Assembly: GCA_902592615.1 (NCBI GenBank)
Contig: CACJFI010000002.1
Span: forward strand, 62,001 to 126,000
DNA from: an uncultured SAR116 cluster alpha proteobacterium
GTDB lineage: Bacteria; Pseudomonadota; Alphaproteobacteria; Puniceispirillales; Marisalimonadaceae
Direction of reading: 5' to 3'
DNA: 64,000 bases
The stretch's first letter is position 1, and every line of letters begins with the position of its first letter. Both the position numbers and the translations under genes were made by a program. Shown here in pieces: positions 10,239 to 19,614 of this stretch. Below the pieces are notes generated by a model. The model saw only the letters and a program-made list of their open reading frames with translations. It did no database searches and was not told the origin of the DNA.

Positions 10239-11462
10239 TTAAATATCTCCATATCTAAAGTAGTAATTGCCATTAAAGTTTTCCTTAATTTCTTGAAGAT
10301 TTATTTTATCAATAAAACTTGGGTATTCGGAAAAAGCATCCTTACTTGTGCTTGTAAACCAAGATTGAGCACTATGTCTAGATACCTCTAAAAATAAGGC
10401 TTTCCTGTGCTTCTTATCTAAATGCTCAATAATGTCGTCTAATAATAAGATTGGAGCCATATTAAATTTATCATTTAACAATCTAGCATGGGACAAGATA
10501 ATTGATATTAACATGAGTTTCTGTTCTCCAGTTGAGGAGCTATCTAAATTTTTATTATCAATTCTATTAAAAATTTCAATTACAGAGTTGTTAGGTCCAG
10601 AAACAAATAATTCGTTATCAGATCTAGATTTTTTTAATTCTAATTTGACGTAATCCTCAACCTCAACAGCAGGTTTTTCTTTGAGTAATTTTTCTAATTT
10701 ACCGTTGACATTAATTCTAACAGAAGGAAAATACTTAGTTAAATAATTATTTTTTAATTCAAAATTATATAAATTTTCAAGCTCTTCTAATAAGTCTAAT
10801 CTTCTGGCTATAATCGAAATTGATAATTCAGAAATTTGGGTTTCTATAGTATCCAGCCATGTTTTATCGATATTAGGTTGAATCAAAATTTTATTTCTTT
10901 GTCTAAATAATTTATCGTATCTATAAACTCTATTCAAATGAAGGCTATCTATTGATATAGTGAGTCTGTCAATAAAACGTCTTTTTTCGCTCATGCTTGA
11001 TAAAATCAAAACACAAAGCTGAGGCGTAATCCATGATATATTCAAAATTTTACTTAAAGAACTTAATGAAGTATAATCTGAATTAATCTTGGCAATTCTA
11101 GATTTATTAAATCCATTTTTTTTTAAGCCTGTACCAATATTAAACCTCCCATTTGGGCTAACAAAATCAACATTTATGCCCCAGGTTTTATTTTCGTTAT
11201 CATTAATATTTTCTTGATTCAAAAAATTTTCTATATTTGCTTTTCTTAGTCCTTTGCCTTGATTTAAAAGAGAGATGGCTTCTAGGATGTTTGTTTTACC
11301 AGAACCATTTCCACCATATATCAATATTGAAGAGTTTTTTAAATTAAGATTTAAATTTCTATGATTTCTAAAGTTTTTTAAACTTACTTTTTTAAAATAG
11401 AAATTTTTATTATCTTTTATATTTAAAATATTCTCTCTTAAACTTAAAATATTATTGTTCAT
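10239..11462 (-). CDS. recF: DNA replication and repair protein RecF
   Basis: SMC-like ATPase that with RecO and RecR loads RecA at single-strand gaps. Walker A GGNGSGKT is at 50-57 and the C-terminal Walker B region is LLLDDIIEHLD, preceded by the ABC-type signature SSTGEQKLML. The 407-aa length is a little above the usual 360-380 because of about 20 residues before the first conserved strand (FKKVSLKNFRNH). A strong AGGAG site lies just before the ATG. It lies between dnaN and gyrB on the same strand. Confidence 0.96.
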   Translation of the reverse strand: MNNNILSLRENILNIKDNKNFYFKKVSLKNFRNHRNLNLNLKNSSILIYGGNGSGKTNILEAISLLNQGKGLRKANIENFLNQENINDNENKTWGINVDFVSPNGRFNIGTGLKKNGFNKSRIAKINSDYTSLSSLSKILNISWITPQLCVLILSSMSEKRRFIDRLTISIDSLHLNRVYRYDKLFRQRNKILIQPNIDKTWLDTIETQISELSISIIARRLDLLEELENLYNFELKNNYLTKYFPSVRINVNGKLEKLLKEKPAVEVEDYVKLELKKSRSDNELFVSGPNNSVIEIFNRIDNKNLDSSSTGEQKLMLISIILSHARLLNDKFNMAPILLLDDIIEHLDKKHRKALFLEVSRHSAQSWFTSTSKDAFSEYPSFIDKINLQEIKENFNGNYYFRYGDI

Positions 11463-11499
11463 TTTTCTCCTAGATTTCTGATTTAAATCTGACAGAAAA

Positions 11500-12609
11500 T
11501 CAAACTCTCATGGGCATTAAAACGAAAATCACACCATCTTGATCAGGATCTGTTATTAATGCTGGTGAAGCAGAGTCTGACAATAAAATTTCAATTTCTT
11601 TACCTTGTATTTGAGAAGCAATGTCCAATAGGTATTTTGAATTAAATCCAATTTCTAAAATATCGTGGTTGTAATCTATTTCTAAATCTTCTGATGCATT
11701 TCCAAGATCATGGCTATTTACATTTAGAGAGAGTAAATTATTGCTTAGTGAAAGTTTTACAGCTCTTGATTTTTCCATTGAAACTGTAGAAACTCTATCA
11801 ATTGCTTTCGAGAATTGATTGTTTGAGACTACTAATTTATTTAAATTTTCTTTTGGTATGACTCTTTGGTAATCTGGAAAAGAACCATCAATCAATTTTG
11901 TAGTTAGAATTGAGTTTGGGAATACAAATTGTGCCTTAGTATTTGAGATTATAACTTTAATTTTACCATCTGTCCCATCAGTTAATTTTCTTATTTCACC
12001 AACTGCCTTTCTTGGTAAAATTATTCCAGGCATATCAGAAGCTCCTTCAACAAGAGGTATTTCTGCTTGTGCCAATCTGTGTCCATCAGTTGCAACAGCT
12101 CTTAGTTTTTTATTATCTGAATTTGGAACATGCAAAAAAATACCATTTAAATAATATCTTGTTTCCTCAAGTGAAATTGCAAATTTTGTGTTATCTATCA
12201 AATTGGCAAGATCAATTGACTGGAGATTAAATTCGTGACCTTTTTCGATATTTGTCATAATTGGATAATCGTCAACTGGTAAAGTTGGAAGAATAAATTT
12301 AGATTTACCTGCAGACACTTCTACATTTAGATCTTTAAGCTCAATTTTTACCTCGGAACCGTCAGGAAGTTTCCTTACTATATCATATAATGTATGTGCA
12401 GCTAAAGTAACTTTTCCTTGACTTGAAACTATGCAACTTGTTTCTTCTATAATATCCATATCCATGTCTGTTGCAGTAAATGATACCTTTGATGAATTTG
12501 TTTCTATTAATACATTAGATAAAATAGGAATAGTATTTCTTCTTTCTACCACAGAATAAACATGTCCAAGCGGTTTTAAGAGAGCATTTCTATCTATAGT
12601 AAAATTCAT
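11500..12609 (-). CDS. dnaN: DNA polymerase III sliding clamp (beta subunit)
   Basis: Processivity clamp, 369 aa, three repeated clamp folds. It begins MNFTIDRNALLKPL and ends with the conserved VFVLMPMRV, and VATDGHRLA is clear in the middle. The dimeric ring holds polymerase III on DNA and also recruits Hda, MutS and other partners. A GAGG site lies 6-8 bases before the ATG. The 116-base gap to dnaA may hold its own promoter. Confidence 0.98.
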   Translation of the reverse strand: MNFTIDRNALLKPLGHVYSVVERRNTIPILSNVLIETNSSKVSFTATDMDMDIIEETSCIVSSQGKVTLAAHTLYDIVRKLPDGSEVKIELKDLNVEVSAGKSKFILPTLPVDDYPIMTNIEKGHEFNLQSIDLANLIDNTKFAISLEETRYYLNGIFLHVPNSDNKKLRAVATDGHRLAQAEIPLVEGASDMPGIILPRKAVGEIRKLTDGTDGKIKVIISNTKAQFVFPNSILTTKLIDGSFPDYQRVIPKENLNKLVVSNNQFSKAIDRVSTVSMEKSRAVKLSLSNNLLSLNVNSHDLGNASEDLEIDYNHDILEIGFNSKYLLDIASQIQGKEIEILLSDSASPALITDPDQDGVIFVLMPMRV

Positions 12610-12725
12610 AATCGAACCTCAATTACTTGGTATAATAAGAAAATATTAAGTTATTTATAACATGTTTAAAGTTATTTCAGCAAGCAATTACATCCAAGAA
12701 ATTAGTTGGATAATAAATATAGCTG

Positions 12726-14159
12726 CTAAGTGAAAATAGTTTCTTTTAATTCAAAAATTTGTTTTTTTAATTTTTGATCAATTTCAAGCATGGTTTCGAT
12801 TTTTTTAACGGCATGTATAACGGTTGTATGGTCTTTACCACCAAAAGCATTTCCAATTTCAGGGTAAGAATAACTTGTAAAACCTTTACAAAGATACATA
12901 GCTATTTGTCTAGGTCTAGCAATATTAATTGATCTTCTAGACGAAGACATATCAGACAATGAAAGATTATAATAAGATGAAACTTTTTTCTGAATACTGT
13001 CTATAGAGATATTTTCATGTGCAGAAATTAGATCAGATAATAAATTTGTAGAATTTTCTATATTAATTGTTTTACCAGTTAATTCATAATTTGCCCAAAT
13101 ACGATTTAATGCACCTTCTAATTCTCTAACATTTTTTACAATTTTGCTAGCTACAAACTGAAGTACTTCAATGGGAATATTGATGTCTAATACTTTTATC
13201 TTTTTTTTCAATATTTCTAATCTTAATTCGTAATTAGTTGGAAGAAAATCTACAACAAGACCACCTGATAATCTAGATTTAAGCCTTTCATCTAAAGATA
13301 ATAAATCTACCGGAGATTTATTAGATGATATTATTATTTGTTTTCCTTGGTTAATTAGATCATTAAAAGTATAAAAAAATTCTTCTTGAGTAGACCCTTT
13401 TCCACCTATAAATTGAATATCATCAATCATTAAAATATCAATAGATCGAAATTGATCTTTGAATTTTATAGTCTCTTTTAATCTTATTGACTTTATAAAT
13501 TGGTACATAAACCTTTCAGCAGACATCATAACAATTTTTAAATTAGGAAAATTTGCTTTTAAGTCGATTACTATTGCGTTTAGTAAATGTGTTTTTCCCA
13601 TTCCTACATCACCATGAATATACAGTGGATTGTATGCTAAGGAATTTCTATTACATATTCTTTTAGATGCGGCAAATGGCATTCTATTAGACTCACCAAC
13701 AACAAAATTATCAAAGGTAAATTTAGAATTTGTTTTCATTGACACACTATCAATAAATGACAAATCACTAAATGTTTTTTGCTGATGTGATTTGATTTTT
13801 TTCGTATTATTTTTTAAGGAAATATTTTCTTTTTGAGAAGATGTAATAGTTTGAAATTGTATTTTTGTTAGGGATTTAAAAAAAATAGACGCCTGAACAA
13901 AAATAGTCTCATAATACTGAGTTTCAGCTCTGTTAGAAATTATTTTAGAGTCTGTTGAGAGATAGAGTATGCCTTTTTCGTACTTATCAAATCTAAGAGG
14001 CTCAATCCAAGCTTTCCAAAATATTTCTTTTATATTTTTTGAAATAAGAGATTTTATCTGAACCCATTTATTTTTCTGAATAAGAAATATTTCATTTGAG
14101 GAATATGTATTTTGGTTATTTTCATCTTCTAATTCAGAATTTATTTCAATTTCAGACAT
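12726..14159 (-). CDS. dnaA: Chromosomal replication initiator DnaA
   Basis: AAA+ ATPase of 477 aa that melts the origin. Domain I is near 28-100 (WVQIKSLISKNIKEIFWKAW), followed by a linker. Domain III has Walker A GDVGMGKT at 183-190 and Walker B LMIDDIQF. Domain IV carries the DNA-binding signature (PRQIAMYLCKGFTSYSYPEIG, then GGKDHTTVIHA). The gene heads dnaA-dnaN-recF-gyrB, the ancestral order around bacterial origins. Upstream lies the 477-base AT-rich spacer. Confidence 0.98.
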   Translation of the reverse strand: MSEIEINSELEDENNQNTYSSNEIFLIQKNKWVQIKSLISKNIKEIFWKAWIEPLRFDKYEKGILYLSTDSKIISNRAETQYYETIFVQASIFFKSLTKIQFQTITSSQKENISLKNNTKKIKSHQQKTFSDLSFIDSVSMKTNSKFTFDNFVVGESNRMPFAASKRICNRNSLAYNPLYIHGDVGMGKTHLLNAIVIDLKANFPNLKIVMMSAERFMYQFIKSIRLKETIKFKDQFRSIDILMIDDIQFIGGKGSTQEEFFYTFNDLINQGKQIIISSNKSPVDLLSLDERLKSRLSGGLVVDFLPTNYELRLEILKKKIKVLDINIPIEVLQFVASKIVKNVRELEGALNRIWANYELTGKTINIENSTNLLSDLISAHENISIDSIQKKVSSYYNLSLSDMSSSRRSINIARPRQIAMYLCKGFTSYSYPEIGNAFGGKDHTTVIHAVKKIETMLEIDQKLKKQIFELKETIFT

Positions 14160-14636
14160 TTATTCAAAATCCTATTTGTAAAAAATGGGTAAATGACCAG
14201 ATTATTGCTTAAACATAAAAGATGATTTACAATTTGAAATATATATTCCTAAAATCCAATCGCAAGAATTGAACGTATAATAAAATAAAAAAATATATTG
14301 ATTTTTAATATTTTATAAAAAACTTAAAAAAAACAGCGCACTAAAATTTTCTGAAATTTTAATTTAATTAACAAAATTAAGTATTTTTTTTTTTTCGTAA
14401 ATATTATACTTAAGAGTATTCTATAATATTTGATTATACTACTTTGAATTTATTGTGATTCTCTTAAATCAATTTTTTTATTTTATTTTACTGTTTATTT
14501 TTTTTATATTTATTATTAAAAAAGATATTTCATAAAATCTATAATTTATATTTTTGTACATTAAGCGAATCGTTGAATTAATTATTCAAAAAAAAAGACG
14601 AATGCCTCTTTAGTTAAAATCAACATCGAAATTTAT
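14160..14636. other. AT-rich gene-free spacer between dnaA and rpsT
   Basis: The only stretch over 300 bases without a gene. It is extremely AT-rich, with long A and T runs (13 Ts around 14384-14396) and a short AAAATTTT-CTG-AAATTTT inverted repeat near 14344-14360. It should contain the dnaA promoter and, at its right end, the rpsT terminator. Next to dnaA it is an obvious place for a replication origin or unwinding element, but I found no convincing 9-mer DnaA boxes. No open frame or RNA gene was recognised. Confidence 0.5.
14588..14613 (-). terminator. Probable terminator of rpsT
   Basis: On the minus strand AAAGA and TCTTT form a 5-bp stem around an 8-base loop, in which one further G-C pair is possible, followed by a run of about 10 Ts. 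It begins about 24 bases after the rpsT stop. The stem is short, so strength is uncertain. Confidence 0.55.
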
Positions 14637-14900
14637 CTAAGCTATGTTTTTTATTCTTGAGGAAAGTCTAGATAATTTTCTAGACATTGTATTTTTTTTA
14701 AAAACACCTTTTGTAACTGATCTATGCATTTCTGGTTGAGCAATTTTGAATGCTTCTTGTGCTAGAGCTTTATCAGCCTTTTCAATAGCTAATTCAACTT
14801 TTTTAATAAAAGATCTTACTCTATTTTTTCTGACCTTATTAATAATTTCCATTCTAGCATTTCTTCTAATTCGTTTTTTTGCAGAAACATGATTAGCCAT
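14637..14900 (-). CDS. rpsT: 30S ribosomal protein S20
   Basis: Small basic protein binding 16S rRNA at the base of the 30S body. The typical start [14 protein letters not shown] is present, with the all-helical Lys/Arg-rich body following. An upstream in-frame ATG at 14915 adds five residues absent from the family. GAAAGG lies 7 bases before the ATG at 14900, which I therefore use (87 aa). It sits upstream of dnaA on the same strand, as in many alphaproteobacteria, separated by the AT-rich spacer. Confidence 0.97.
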   Translation of the reverse strand: MANHVSAKKRIRRNARMEIINKVRKNRVRSFIKKVELAIEKADKALAQEAFKIAQPEMHRSVTKGVFKKNTMSRKLSRLSSRIKNIA

Positions 14901-14985
14901 AACAATACCTTTCAATTTTCATATGGAGTAAATTTTTATTCATTAATTGTCAAGTTAATTAAGATATATATTTATTAATTGAAAG

Positions 14986-15819
14986 TTAAATTTGACAGTT
15001 GCTGCAAAAATACGTTGATCGATTACTAATTTTTATTAAATTTATCATGTTACCGCATTTATTACAGTTATGTTTACTTTTTCCGTAAACTTGAAGTTTT
15101 TGTGCGAAATATCCAAGTTTCCCATCAGGTTGTAAGTGATTTCTTATAGTTGTTCCACCAACATTTATTGACTTGTTTAAAATAAACTTTGTTGCATCTA
15201 TAATTGATTTTAAATGTTCTTTTTTGAGGCTGTCCACAGTTCTTAAAGGATTAATACTTGCTCTATGTAAAATCTCGCTAGCATAAATATTTCCTATACC
15301 AACAATAATACTTTGATCCATTATAAAGTTTTTAATACACCTAGATTTTTTATAAATTTTTTTCTGTAGATATCGTATAGTAAAATCGTTTCCAAGAGGT
15401 TCTACACCTAGTTTTTTTAGCAAAAAGTGCTTTTCAATATCTTTTATATGAAAAAAATCAACATACCCAAATCTTCTAGGATCGTTGTATACAAATGAAA
15501 AAAATTTATTTTCTTTATTTTCTACATTGATTTTAAAATGATCATGTTTAGATACTTTGTATTCCTTAGATGCAATTTTTATTGTTCCACTCATTCCTAA
15601 ATGAATTAGTAATATATATTTTTTTGAAGTTGGTATTAAAATATATTTCCCTCTTCTATATGGTTTTTTTAAAATTTTTTCTTTTAAATCTTTTTCTAAG
15701 TTTTCTTTTACGTTCCATCTTAGGTCTTTTCTGAATATCTCAATATCCCTAACTCTAGAATTGTTAAGAATTTTGGATAAAGCTAAACATACTGTTTCAA
15801 CTTCAGGCAATTCAGGCAT
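14986..15819 (-). CDS. mutM: Formamidopyrimidine-DNA glycosylase
   Basis: Base-excision repair enzyme removing 8-oxoguanine and formamidopyrimidines, with AP-lyase activity. MPELPEVETV supplies the catalytic Pro2 and Glu3 after Met removal. A helix-two-turn-helix follows, then the DNA-binding loop GGTTIRNHLQPDGKLG, and a C-terminal four-cysteine zinc finger (CNKCG and CSNC). Length 277 aa is standard. It is divergent from ubiE, and in alphaproteobacteria mutM commonly neighbours ubiE-ubiB. Confidence 0.97.
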   Translation of the reverse strand: MPELPEVETVCLALSKILNNSRVRDIEIFRKDLRWNVKENLEKDLKEKILKKPYRRGKYILIPTSKKYILLIHLGMSGTIKIASKEYKVSKHDHFKINVENKENKFFSFVYNDPRRFGYVDFFHIKDIEKHFLLKKLGVEPLGNDFTIRYLQKKIYKKSRCIKNFIMDQSIIVGIGNIYASEILHRASINPLRTVDSLKKEHLKSIIDATKFILNKSINVGGTTIRNHLQPDGKLGYFAQKLQVYGKSKHNCNKCGNMINLIKISNRSTYFCSNCQI

Positions 15820-15909
15820 TTTTGTCCTTTTTATTCTATCTTAAAATAAATTTAGAAAGTATATTAATATTAATTAAAATTAATACTAATTATATTGTCT
15901 AGGTTAATA

Positions 15910-16650
15910 ATGGTAAATGAAAATCAAAATAATGTAGACTTTGGTTACAAGTCGGTAAAAAAAAGTGATAAACAAAAATTAGTGAATAATGTATTCAATT
16001 CAGTTGCTCGCAAATACGACCTTATGAATGATATAACAAGTTTAGGTATTCATAGAAATTGGAAAAGTGATTTAATTAATTGGATAGCTCCTCAAAGCAA
16101 TCAAAATTTGGCTGACATTGCTGGAGGAACAGGCGATATTGCTTATAAATTTTTAAATGCAGGTGGTAATTCAGCTCATATTTTCGATATAAATAAAGAA
16201 ATGATCCAAGTAAGTAAAGAAAAGTATAAGAATATCCATAACTTAGAGTGGTCAATTGCAAGTGCAGAAAACATTCCAGCCTTAGACAATTCATTTGAAA
16301 GAGCAACCATGAGTTTTGGTTTAAGAAATATTACAGATAGAAATAAATCTTTACAAGAAATTTACCGAATTCTTAAGCCTGGTGGTAGGTTTATATGTTT
16401 AGAATTTAGCCATGTTGAAAATGACTTTATACAGAAATTGTATGATTTATGGTCATTTAAAATTATGCCGTTAATTGGAGATAAAGTTACTGGCAATAAG
16501 GAAGCCTACACATATTTAGTTGAGTCTATAAGAAAATTTCCTACCCAAGCCGAGCTCTCTCAAATGCTTTCTGAGGTTGGATTTTCTAGAGTGAAATACA
16601 GAAACTTATCAAACGGCATAGTTGCTCTGCATAGTGGTTGGAAAATCTAA
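15910..16650 (+). CDS. ubiE: Ubiquinone/menaquinone biosynthesis C-methyltransferase
   Basis: Class I SAM methyltransferase adding the C-methyl group to the demethoxy-ubiquinol ring. SAM motif I is LADIAGGTGDIAYKF, preceded by the family signature VFNSVARKYDLMND; FGLRNITD and GGRFICLEFSH follow. A TTG at 15895 would add five residues. ATG at 15910 gives 246 aa, close to the family norm, so I use it, although the ribosome site (AGG) is weak. ubiB begins at the base after its stop, so the two are surely co-translated. Confidence 0.95.
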   Translation: MVNENQNNVDFGYKSVKKSDKQKLVNNVFNSVARKYDLMNDITSLGIHRNWKSDLINWIAPQSNQNLADIAGGTGDIAYKFLNAGGNSAHIFDINKEMIQVSKEKYKNIHNLEWSIASAENIPALDNSFERATMSFGLRNITDRNKSLQEIYRILKPGGRFICLEFSHVENDFIQKLYDLWSFKIMPLIGDKVTGNKEAYTYLVESIRKFPTQAELSQMLSEVGFSRVKYRNLSNGIVALHSGWKI

Positions 16651-18099
16651 ATGCTGATACAAAAGAAGCTAGAATACCCATTATGGAAAATACCATACTT
16701 TTTAATCAAAAGTCTTTTAATATTTATTAAAGTGACTAGAACTGGCATTTTGACTACTCTAATTGAAAATAAATTTTTTAATAAACAAACAGAATTTATC
16801 TTCAGAACTTTAAATTTTATTTTTGTAAATAATAATCAAAAAGAAATCGGAAAAAAACTTTCCAATGTTTTAATCAAATTGGGACCAGGATATATAAAAT
16901 TTGGCCAAGCTTTATCAACAAGACCTGATATACTTGGAAAAAAAACATGCGATGAACTTAAAATATTACAAGGTAAATTAAAACCTTTTTCATATTCTAT
17001 TGCTAGAAAAATGATTCAAGAAGAAAATGAAAATCTTCTTCAAGAAAGTTTAACTTCTTTTGATGAAAATCCAATTGCAAGCGCATCTGTGGCTCAAGTT
17101 CACACTGGGATTCTTAAAAATGGAAAAAAAGTAGCTATTAAAATATTAAAGCCAAACATACATAAACATTTGTTCAAAGACTTTACTTTTTTTTATTGGA
17201 TTACCAAATTCTTAGAATTTTGTATTCCAAGTATCAAAAGACTCAAACTCTCCAAAAATGTAGAGGTGTTATCTGAAGTCTCTTTAAATGAACTTGATTT
17301 AACATTAGAAGCTTCTGCAGCAGATGAACTTGCTGAAAATTTTAAAAATCATCATAATTATAGAGTTCCAAAAATATACTGGGAATTTACAACTAAAAAC
17401 ATGCTTGTTCTTGAATTTATCGATGGAATTAGAATTGATGATTTAGAATCACTTATTGCCTCTAAACATAATATCAAAAAAATAACAGAAATAGGCACAG
17501 AAGTATTTTTCCTTCAAGTATTCCGTGATGGTTTCTTTCATGGAGACATGCATCCTGGAAATATTTTAATTGATAAAGAAGGTGCACTAGTACCTATTGA
17601 TTTTGGTATTATGGGCAGACTATCAAATAAAGATAGACAATTTTTAGCATTATTACTTACTTATCTATTAGATAAAAATTATAAGAAAGTTGTTGAAATA
17701 CACGATGAAGCGAATATGTTGGGCAAAGATGTTTCCCATGATCATCTTGCTCAATCAATAAGATCTATCTCAACGCCTATATTAAATAAACCAATTGGTG
17801 AAGTTTCTTTAGCTAAATTATTAGAACAAATCCTGAGTTTATCGAAAAAATTTGATATCGAAGTACAACCACAATTTACACTATTACAAAAAACAATGTT
17901 AATGGCTGAGGGCACAACTAGACAGATAAATCCAAATATAAATATGTGGGAATTGTCTAGACCCTTGATAGATAAATGGATTACTGATACACACGATCCA
18001 TTTAAAGTTCTGGAAGAATGGTTTCATAAGAATAAGATAGCTTTACTTAAAATACCTGAAATAATCAGTAAAGTTGATGAAATTTTATCAAAAAAATGA
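16651..18099 (+). CDS. ubiB: Ubiquinone biosynthesis kinase-like protein UbiB
   Basis: Atypical ABC1/ADCK kinase-like ATPase needed for ubiquinone synthesis, 482 aa. Visible are the inhibitory KxGQ motif (YIKFGQALSTRPD), the nucleotide-loop ASVAQVH that replaces the usual Gly-rich loop, VAIKILKP with the lysine, HGDMHPGNI and the metal-binding IDFGIMG. The C-terminus lacks an obvious pair of membrane helices at this resolution. It directly abuts ubiE. An 18-bp A/T-rich palindrome covers the stop codon. Confidence 0.95.
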   Translation: MLIQKKLEYPLWKIPYFLIKSLLIFIKVTRTGILTTLIENKFFNKQTEFIFRTLNFIFVNNNQKEIGKKLSNVLIKLGPGYIKFGQALSTRPDILGKKTCDELKILQGKLKPFSYSIARKMIQEENENLLQESLTSFDENPIASASVAQVHTGILKNGKKVAIKILKPNIHKHLFKDFTFFYWITKFLEFCIPSIKRLKLSKNVEVLSEVSLNELDLTLEASAADELAENFKNHHNYRVPKIYWEFTTKNMLVLEFIDGIRIDDLESLIASKHNIKKITEIGTEVFFLQVFRDGFFHGDMHPGNILIDKEGALVPIDFGIMGRLSNKDRQFLALLLTYLLDKNYKKVVEIHDEANMLGKDVSHDHLAQSIRSISTPILNKPIGEVSLAKLLEQILSLSKKFDIEVQPQFTLLQKTMLMAEGTTRQINPNINMWELSRPLIDKWITDTHDPFKVLEEWFHKNKIALLKIPEIISKVDEILSKK

Positions 18100-18111
18100 A
18101 ATATTTCATTT
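18094..18111. repeat. 18-bp perfect palindrome over the ubiB stop codon
   Basis: AAATGAAA-TA-TTTCATTT is a perfect inverted repeat containing the ubiB TGA, followed by a T-rich run. It could be a weak terminator between ubiB and coaBC, but with only two G-C pairs it may be chance in AT-rich DNA. Confidence 0.35.
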
Positions 18112-18168
18112 ATTTTTCATTTAATTTAATTATTATAATATTTTTAATATAACTACAGATTTTATCTC

Positions 18169-19614
18169 ATGAATAATATTTCACAACTTATTTCTTTACT
18201 TGGAGGAACTGGTGCTGTAGCAAAAAAGTTAAAAATTCAACCTTCTGCAATTTCTAATTGGAAAAAACTTAATAAAATTCCAAGTTCCAAGCGTGAAGCT
18301 ATTTTAAAATTAAGCTCATATTTAGGTGTAAACAGTGAAAATTTTTTTCCTACTAAAAAATTAAAAAATTTTAAATTTAAAATGTTGTTGATTATATGTG
18401 GTGGAATAGCATCATATAAATCTCTTGAAATAATTAGATTAATTAAAAAAACTGATATTGAGCTTGATGTGGTTATGACTAAATCGGCTCAAAAATTTAT
18501 CACACCTTTGTTAGTAACAAGTTTAAACGAAAAGAAATGTTATATTGATTTATTTTCAAACGAAGACGAAGCAAAAATGAACCATATTAATCTAGCTAGA
18601 AGTCCAGATCTTATCTTAGTAGCGCCTGCAACTGCGAACATTATGGCAAAGCTTGCAAATGGATTGGCTGATGATTTAGCAAGTACAATTTTGCTTGCTT
18701 CTTTCTCAAAAATAATTTTTGCACCCTCAATGAATCCTGTTATGTGGAATAACTTAGCAACTCGTGAAAATTACAGAAAACTATTGGATAGAGGCATAAA
18801 ATTTATAGAACCAGATACAGGTGAGATGGCATGTGGTGAAAATGGAACTGGAAGATTTCCAGAGCCTAAATCAATATTAGAATTTACGCTATCATTCATT
18901 AAAGAAGATCAAATTCAAAAAAATCAATTTAAAAATATTTCTATTTTAATTACAGCTGGACCAACAATAGAAGAAATAGACCCAATAAGGTTTGTAAGCA
19001 ATAAGTCATCAGGCAAACAAGGTTTTGAGATTGCTTCTGAATTAACAAGAAGAGGCGCACAAGTAACTCTAATAAGTGGTCCTGTAAATATTCCTTTTCC
19101 AAATTGTAAAAATATTATTCAAGTGAAAACTGCACAGGAAATGCTAGTTAATGTAACTCAACAACTCCCTACTGATATTTTGATCTGTAGTGCAGCAGTA
19201 GCAGACTGGAAATTAATCCCCAAAACATCATCAAATAATAAGATTGACACAAATAATAAAATAAAAAAAACTAATGAAAAATTATTTTTTGAAACCAAAA
19301 AAAATCCTGATATTTTAGAATCGATTTCAAAAAGTAACGTTAGACCAAAAATTGTGATCGGATTTTCAGCAGAAACTAACAATATTAATCAAAATGCTCA
19401 TTCTAAGTTAATGTCTAAAAATATTGATTTAATTATTGCCAATGATGTCAGTAACAATAAAGTTTTTGGAGAAGACTTTAATAAAGTATATCTTATTGAA
19501 AAAAATAATTATGAGGAATGGAAAAAACAAAGCAAAAAATCTGTAGCTTACCATTTAGCTAATAAAATTAATGATCTTTTGATTAATTATAACAAACGAG
19601 ATGTAAATGCTTAA
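18169..19614 (+). CDS. coaBC: HTH-CoaBC fusion: phosphopantothenoylcysteine synthetase/decarboxylase
   Basis: Bifunctional coenzyme A enzyme that joins 4'-phosphopantothenate to cysteine (CoaB, CTP) and decarboxylates it (CoaC, FMN). CoaC begins near Met72 (MLLIICGGIASYK), has His139 in MNHINLARS, APSMNPVMW and Cys222 in ACGENGTGR. CoaB begins near 258, with ITAGPTIEEIDPIR and SNKSSGKQG. Residues 1-60 are unexpected: a small Cro/YdaS-like helix-turn-helix (GAVAKKLKIQPSAISNWKK) in the same frame with no stop between. Met72 at 18382 has no ribosome site, so a true 481-aa fusion is likely. It follows ubiB and overlaps the next gene by 8 bases. Confidence 0.93.
   Translation: MNNISQLISLLGGTGAVAKKLKIQPSAISNWKKLNKIPSSKREAILKLSSYLGVNSENFFPTKKLKNFKFKMLLIICGGIASYKSLEIIRLIKKTDIELDVVMTKSAQKFITPLLVTSLNEKKCYIDLFSNEDEAKMNHINLARSPDLILVAPATANIMAKLANGLADDLASTILLASFSKIIFAPSMNPVMWNNLATRENYRKLLDRGIKFIEPDTGEMACGENGTGRFPEPKSILEFTLSFIKEDQIQKNQFKNISILITAGPTIEEIDPIRFVSNKSSGKQGFEIASELTRRGAQVTLISGPVNIPFPNCKNIIQVKTAQEMLVNVTQQLPTDILICSAAVADWKLIPKTSSNNKIDTNNKIKKTNEKLFFETKKNPDILESISKSNVRPKIVIGFSAETNNINQNAHSKLMSKNIDLIIANDVSNNKVFGEDFNKVYLIEKNNYEEWKKQSKKSVAYHLANKINDLLINYNKRDVNA

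Noticed and set aside
12610-12725. Origin or small gene between dnaN and dnaA
   Set aside because: 116 bases with no open frame; the single near-box sequence is not enough to support an origin.
14160-14636. DnaA boxes in the dnaA-rpsT spacer
   Set aside because: Candidates such as TTATACTTA or TTATACTAC have two or more mismatches at conserved positions, expected by chance in such AT-rich DNA.
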